In this document: one piece after another, positions 58,450 to 64,000 of the stretch
How the letters are laid out: each line of letters opens with the position of its first letter
Numbering within the stretch: position 1 is the stretch's first letter
Assembly (NCBI RefSeq): GCF_901000735.1
Contig: NC_081548.1
Span: 8,868,711 to 8,932,710, forward strand
Reading direction: 5' to 3'
Length of the DNA stretch: 64,000 nucleotides
DNA from: Corylus avellana
Lineage: Eukaryota > Streptophyta > Magnoliopsida > Fagales > Betulaceae
Program-made: the position numbers and the translations under genes
The notes under the pieces: model-generated
Told to the model about the DNA's origin: nothing
The model's input: the letters and a program-made list of their open reading frames with translations, nothing else
Databases searched by the model: none

Positions 58450-58603
58450 TACCATTTGTATCTTCACAACAACATCTATTATGTACTTGTTGTTGAAATA
58501 TTTTCAATATATATAAGAATGAAAAATTTGAAATCTAACCTGCTTTTAGTCCATCACGCATGATTATTTTTTATTTTATTTTATTTTATTTTAATAAAAA
58601 AAA

Positions 58604-59225
58604 TTGATAACTATGGTTCAGTTAACCACGCTAGCTCAGCAAGTTGCGGATGGGTTGCTGATAGAATGCTTCTCCCTAGCATTACTCGACACGTGTCTTA
58701 TTGGGTTTATTTCTCCAAGTTGGAATGTGATTGTTTCACCTTACAAAAGGCTTGTAGTACGAGCCTTTGAAGGTGAGCCAAAACATGAATATATGTGAGC
58801 ACCCAAGGGTGGAGAAAAAGAGAGAATTTGAGAAAGTGTGTGCAAGGGCAGCAAGGGTATTTTTCTTCTTTGTGGTTTTTGGAGAAGCCAAAAATAAGTG
58901 ATTAAAAGAAAAAGGTGCTGCAGAGTGAGAGAAGAAAATAGAGATCAACCGCCAATCTGTTTCAGCAAAAAAATAGTTTATACATCTATTTTTTGTATTC
59001 TATTTTTGGGAATAATCTCTCTTGTGTGATAGTGAGATTTTGGTGTATTTGGACTTTGAAATTTGAGTAATTTTCTCTCTATTATTTTTGTACTCCATAT
59101 TTTGATAGTGGATTTCTCCGGGTCGTCTTCGCCAGTGAATGTAGGCTTGTTAAGCTGAACAACTTAAATCTTGGTGTCGTGTGTGATTTGATTGCCTTAT
59201 CTTTGTTATTCCGTATTCTTCTTAA
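58604..59225 (+). mobile_element. Diverged copia LTR relic (copy 2)
   Basis: Counterpart of 31590-32215 with the same blocks, including CCAGTGAATGTAGGCTTGTT. The 64-codon frame 58604-58798 is incidental and is broken in copy 1. Confidence 0.6.
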
Positions 59226-60490
59226 TTTTCACATCTCACGGGTTTTGGGAAATATGATTAATTTCCTAACCATCCCAATTTGAACCACATAGTTTCCTCT
59301 CTACTGAAGTCAATACAATAGAGTTGATCAAAAGCATCGGGTGTGGGTTGGTTATCCTATCTTAATCAAGGGCCATGATTCAAAGCACGCCAGACTAAAT
59401 TTTTTTTTTTAAAAAAAAAAAAATTATAATAATAAAATAATAAAAAAAAAAAATCATGCCCGGCGTGCTGTTTATCTTTACCCCTTAATCAATAGAGACG
59501 CTTGTATTGACTTGTAGAAAAAGAAAAAGGAGAATATGTTCCTTCCCTTCAAAGGTGGAAAAGGGAGGTTGAGGGGCAGGAACGTGGGTGTATGGCCTCC
59601 GTTAGACGTGATGTGACGGGGATATGTGAAGGAATTAATATGCATAGCGTCTTCAACAATTTCTTGTTTAGAATTTGCTACCCACATTTATGAAATTGCA
59701 ATAATAATCTGCCATAGTCATACATGAAATTCTTTTACATACATCTTGCATAAAAAGAAAAGGAAAAAAAAAAAAAAGTAATTCCACTTAGCATATTTCA
59801 TACGATTGTCATACAACTGAAATGATGTGACAGTGAAAATCAGTTCATGTAATGTTGTTTAGTTGTATGACAGTTTCTAAAGGAATCTACTAAATAACAT
59901 TATTTAAAAACAAATAATTAGGTGTCATACTACATTTTTTTTATAGGATCTCCATAATATTTTCTATAATCTTAATAATTGCAAGCTTTTATTTTTTAGA
60001 ATTATTGTGTAATAATTGCATTACTGCAATCTTCTCATTAGCAGGTGATTCTGTAATAATTATTTTCATGCAATTGCACATGACAATACAATGACAATCC
60101 TTTGAAGGGATCAATTGGAGGTTCATCGATCCCCTTCTTATTTTCAACCGATTGAAACCCTCAGGTTCCTATCAATTTTATATATATATCTATAGACTGG
60201 AAATTGATGCTCAAAAATAAACATAGAATATGTTGATAAACGCTTACAAATAACCGGTTAACTAATGAAGATACAAGTTCTTTGAAATCATTTCAAAGGT
60301 TGATGCTTCAAAGGTTTACAAAGAAAATTAAATATTATAAGGATAGTGGGTTGCTGGAATGGGTAAGTAAGTTTCAGGTAGAGGGTATTGTGTAGTCTGC
60401 CGAAACTCTAAATTTTCTTCTTTTAAATAGACTTAGGGTTCCATTCTGGATCATTGCATTCTTGACTGAGTAACTGAGCTCTAAAGACTC

Positions 60491-61504
60491 ACCAATTGAA
60501 CCATAACATAACCCAACTCTATCAAAACATAAATAATTCTCAAGGCAAGTAGTTTAATCGGCTTTACTATTCAATTTTTAGTGCAGTGCCTTCTAATTGA
60601 TATTGTTTAAAAAGGCATAACATTTAGTATAACCACACGAAAATTACTTTTTTTGTTAACTACTTTTCCGTCTTTTCCCCTTGGACTAGAGTGTGCGGTT
60701 TCATTTTCGAGTGATTTCCGCAGATTTTTTTGCAAGTTTGATAAACATAAAACAGCCAATTAAGTTTGACATATATAGGCCATTCATCCAATTTCAAGAT
60801 TGAATTATATCAACTATCAAGATAGAGGTGATTCATCACACCCCCTAAAAGTCATTGCATTGACTGATGAAAACGTTTAAACTCCAAGTCTTCGTGAACA
60901 TCGATCCTAAAAAAAAAAAGAAAGAACGACCTCGTTTGGTAAAACTTTAGACGATTCCCTCGTCTTATCAAGATAGGAATCTTTTTTTTTTTTTTTTAAT
61001 TTCTTATTCATTATTAAATTTATTGGGTTCAACAATAAATTTGAAAAATAGATGAATGAAAAATAAATGCAAAGCAGGTCTCATCAAGGATTCAAGATGG
61101 GGGATTCTTTACTTTATATATTAACTCGGTGCCGTACAGATTCTTCCTTTTTCTTTGATTAATGGGATAAATGTAAAATTGGTCATTGTGGTTAGCCTAA
61201 TTTACAAATCACTCCCTGTGTTTTAAAAAATAATTTATAAGTTCCTAGGGTAGGCCAAAATAACATTTTACTCCCTGAACTCATTTTTCGTTAAATGATT
61301 TAATGGAAACTGTTACATTGCCACATCACACCCAATAAAAATAAGACATGTATTCTTTTTTATTTATACTTTTTTAAAAAATGACAAATAAGCTTTTTCA
61401 CGTCATTTTGAGGCTCCAACACACACTCCACGTCAAATTAAATAAACCTAATCCTTCTATATCCCATGTGCCGCCGTAGTCTTCAACTTCCCCAACGATT
61501 CTTA
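60491..61504. other. Unique region right of the duplication, no gene
   Basis: AT-rich; T run at 60980-60997. A half-element starting near 61184 (ATTGGTCATTGTGGTTAGCC, CACTCCC and GTTAAATGATTTAATGG words) resembles one arm of a foldback MITE whose partner is missing. Confidence 0.45.
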
Positions 61505-61717
61505 CCGTCGTCGTCATCTTCCCCACCGATTCTTGTGTCCATCTCCAGTTGAGCTGTTGGGTTTTGTAGTACGACTGAAATCAAGGTGAAAGTAAAAAAG
61601 CTCTAAAGCAAGGTGGTTTACCATTGTGACGTTTTCGGCGATTTCAGTCGTACTACAAAGCCCAACAGATCACCTAGAGATGGACGCAAGAATCGGTGGG
61701 AAGATGAAGACGACGGC
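61505..61717. repeat. Long hairpin with 78-nt arms
   Basis: Arms 61505-61582 and 61640-61717 pair over about 78 nt with roughly eight mismatches (shared CACCGATTCTTG, GTCCATCTC, TTGTAGTACGACTGAAATC), loop 57 nt. It is GC-richer than its surroundings and has no coding frame. A transcript would form a near-perfect hairpin of the sort processed into small RNAs. Confidence 0.8.
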
Positions 61718-62017
61718 ATGAAGACGAAGATGAATACAATTGTTAGAAGCTAGTTTTGTTGAATGAAGGGAACACATGATGTGTGGACATGTTTACCTGG
61801 TTACTAAGAGATGTTGATCTACTTTGCATTAGACTTGGTTCTAAATTGGGTGAGTTTCGGATGGCGGTGGGAGTAAGAGTGCTTGCCAATTTTGTGTGAC
61901 GATATATACAAGAAGAAAAAGAGAGAGCAAGTTCAAGTAATTATCATTGCCTTGTAAATGGGCTTTGGACGCCTACACTTAAGAAACTTCTGTTTTTAAT
62001 TCAATATATTTATTTTT
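61718..62017. other. Intergenic, no gene
   Basis: Nothing recognised apart from the left target duplication (62009-62017) of the next MITE. Confidence 0.4.
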
Positions 62018-62353
62018 GGGAAAAATCCACTTCACCCCCCTGAAGTTTCAAGGGTTTTTCAATTTGAACCTCAAAGTTTAAAAATTGGCAATGTACCCCC
62101 CTAATGTTTCAAAAATTTTCAATTTAAACTTTCCGTTAATAATTTTCGTTAAATTGGACGGAAATATCTAAAACTACATAATTACCCTCAGGCTTTTTTA
62201 AAAAAAAATTCCGTCCAATTTAACGGAAATTGTAACGGAAGGTTTAAATTGAAAATTTTTGAAACATTGGGGGGGTACATTGCCAATTTTTAAACTTTGG
62301 GGTTCAAATTGAAAAACCCCTGAAACTTCAGGGGGGTAAAGTGGATTTTCCCC
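62018..62353. mobile_element. MULE-type MITE with near-perfect foldback
   Basis: 336 bp, starts GGGAAAAATCCACTTCACCC and ends GGGTAAAGTGGATTTTCCCC. Arms of about 160 bp pair almost completely. TTTATTTTT flanks both sides (62009-62017, 62354-62362), a 9-bp duplication although of low complexity. Same end type as 16960-17286. Confidence 0.78.
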
Positions 62354-62706
62354 TTTATTTTTTATGTTTTATTTTTGAAAAAATTAAAATTTTGTTGGAG
62401 TTCTGCTACAAGTACCGTACAATTTACTACAAGTCTTGTACAAATTAAATATTTTGTTGGAGTTTTATTAAATTTATGTACAATGATCGGTTGTTTGTGT
62501 ACCCATAAAGATGGTAACTTACTTAGGATAATGAAATTGGGGTCTAATAATGGTTATGGTACCAAATAAAGCGATATAGCCTACAACATTACATTAAACA
62601 AATACTGATTCATACTGATTGAGAAGATAATAATGGTTGGGTCGTCTAAATATGAGTTTGACATTGTTGATGTTAGAACATCCTCCCATGGCTCGTACAT
62701 TTATGC

Positions 62707-63052
62707 TCAAACATATTCAATCTCTTCACAGTTTGGCCGAAGGTTAGAAGCTTTTTGCAGCATTTGAACTGCCTTCAACTCTATTGCAACTTCTTTCATT
62801 GTAGGCCGTTTCGTCCCATTTAAGTTAGCACATTTTCGCAAGGTGGTGACCGCAATGATATCTTCTTTCTTGCCTTCTTTCAAAAATTTCAAACCAATTG
62901 TTCTCTTCCAACAATCGAATGAAATATGTAGTCTAGGACTTCTTGTGTGTTTGTTGAAGAGATCACTTTTTTGTTTGTTGAAGAGATCACTTTTTTGCCA
63001 ATTAACAGCTCAACAAACTTTTGCTACATTTTACTTGTATATATGTGTATAG
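62707..63052 (-). pseudogene. Wall-associated-kinase-like 3' exon, broken
   Basis: The minus-strand frame ending at 62707 reads KEDIIAVTTLRKCANLNG then TKRPTMKEVAIELKAVQM and ends EEIEYV, the C-terminal lobe of WAK-type kinases (family C-LNLNGKKRPTMKEVAMEL). Upstream, in another frame, 63025 to 62910 reads VELLIGKKVISSTN, KKVISSTN again, then QEVLDYIFHSIVGREQLV, the preceding kinase segment. The frame change near 62900 and an internal 24-bp tandem duplication (KKVISSTN twice, about 62955-63002) break it. No catalytic HRD or DFG part is present. A 3' remnant of a WAK-like gene. Confidence 0.75.
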
Positions 63053-63299
63053 GTAATACATCACGTTAATTAATTTGGAAACACCACAAGTAGCACTTCA
63101 AATTACCTCCAATTAATTACCATAGCTAATTCATTTTGGGAGTGTTACATGTGCACCCCTTTTAATGGGGGAGGCTTCTGGTCCAAATTGATAGCATGAA
63201 TTCCAATAAAATATCTCATTAATGACCATGAGTGTGGATAGTTTCCACTTGGGAATTGGATCCTCTCCCGTTCATTGCTAGGATTTCTAAAAAAGCCAC
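63053..63299. other. Intergenic, no gene
   Basis: AT-rich DNA without recognisable features. Confidence 0.4.
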
Positions 63300-63722
63300 A
63301 AATAGGACAGTCCCACTAACAAAAAAAATAATAAAATATTATTTCATATTTAAAAAAAAATAATAAATAATAAATAATAAATTAATTAAAAAAAAAAAGG
63401 GGTGGCCTGTCTTGGCCATAAGGGGTGACCGGACCACCCCATTTTAGTTGGGGGTGGCTGTCAAGCCACCCCCAATGGTCGGCCAGGGGTGGTTGGCCAT
63501 GGGGTGGTCCGGCCACCCCCAAGGGCCACCCCATTAATTTATTATTATTATTTTTTTAAAAAAAAAAAAATTATTAAGTTTGGCAATATGGGATGGCCGG
63601 CCACCCCTTAGTCTTTTTAAAATATTTTTTAATTTCTTTTAATTATTTTAGTTTTTAATTACTTTTAAAGTATAAATAATATTTTATTATTATTTATATT
63701 AATAGGGCAGATGTCCCATTTA
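63300..63722. repeat. Foldback MITE with GGTGGCC core
   Basis: Outer arms around AATAATAAAATATTATTT (about 63328-63347) and its inverse (about 63675-63700) enclose A/T runs and a GC core of GGGGTGGCC/GGCCACCCC words at 63398-63540 plus GGATGGCCGGCCACCCC at 63591-63607. Same class as 983-1394. Confidence 0.6.
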
Positions 63723-64000
63723 TAGTCTTAAGATCTCTCTAGAGATATCTTGGCCATTAACTGGTAATAATCCTATTCCTTCCACTTGGGAAATATCATT
63801 AATTTGCTTATCTTATAAATGTGGTTGTGATATGCGAGTCTAGTGCTAAGGTGATTATTCGATGTATCACCAACAACAAAATTATATCCTTGAACATGGA
63901 GCTTTCTACTATCTTATACTATCATTAGAATTGGATATGGTTAATCCATGTTCTTAAATGATTGTTGAAATTACAACGTAAACAGAAAATTATTTAGCCT
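63723..64000. other. Right edge, no gene
   Basis: AT-rich sequence without a recognisable feature. Confidence 0.4.

Larger units (their letters stand above)
43109..60490 (+). repeat. Large direct duplication, copy 2
   Basis: Colinear with 19412-33492. Copy 2 is 3301 bp longer; an extra LTR-internal unit (1738 bp), a solo LTR plus target duplication (1486 bp) and two extra CACTA hairpins (about 76 bp) account for 3300, with small indels cancelling. After 60490 the sequence becomes unique. Confidence 0.93.

Noticed and set aside
61505..61717. Calling the long hairpin a miRNA gene
   Set aside because: Shape alone is not enough; no conserved mature miRNA was recognised in the arms.

Overview
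The window is nuclear DNA from a flowering plant, most likely a woody eudicot. Evidence: AT-rich intergenic DNA packed with LTR retrotransposons and MITEs, multi-exon genes with GT-AG introns, plant-only gene families (pollen receptor-like kinase, DUF3537, wall-associated kinase, kinesin-12) and a decayed plastid rpl2 insertion. The species cannot be named from the sequence.

Layout. 0-3.1 kb: 5' half of a minus-strand pollen-type LRR receptor-like kinase gene that runs off the left edge. 3.1-12.8 kb: intergenic, with a retroposon bounded by 17-bp target duplications, a 2.15-kb non-autonomous LTR element, several foldback MITEs and a plastid rpl2 fragment. 12.9-17.6 kb: a complete four-exon DUF3537 (plant gustatory-receptor-like) gene whose introns hold five or more MITEs. 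18.4-19.6 kb: a CACTA-like repeat region with a 100-N gap. 19.4-33.5 kb: copy 1 of a large direct duplication. 33.5-43.0 kb: single-copy spacer with a nearly complete Ty1/copia element (34753-40103, ACTTG target duplication) and the first exon of a wall-associated-kinase-like gene. 43.0-43.1 kb: second 100-N gap. 43.1-60.5 kb: copy 2 of the duplication. 60.5-64 kb: intergenic, with a long hairpin, a MULE-type MITE, a broken wall-associated-kinase 3' exon and a foldback element.

The most informative structure is the duplicated block. Each copy is a nest of retroelements. Copy 2 is about 3.3 kb longer, and three events explain nearly all of that: an extra LTR-internal unit (about 1.74 kb, the hallmark of unequal LTR recombination), a solo LTR with a 5-bp target duplication (about 1.49 kb), and two extra short hairpins in the CACTA terminus (about 76 bp). 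Inside each copy lies a threefold array in which one 120-bp exon of a kinesin-12 motor domain (the P-loop exon) has been captured with its flanking intron DNA and multiplied between LTR-like spacers; one unit also carries the first 49 codons of a copia gag. This captured-exon array is the best candidate for something not previously described.

Only two loci look like working host genes: the receptor kinase (partial here) and the DUF3537 gene. The wall-associated-kinase pieces, the rpl2 piece and the kinesin exons look like remnants. Both N gaps lie at or near the left edge of the duplicated block, so an assembly (unmerged haplotype) origin of the duplication cannot be excluded from sequence alone. 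Identity statements between copies are by eye.
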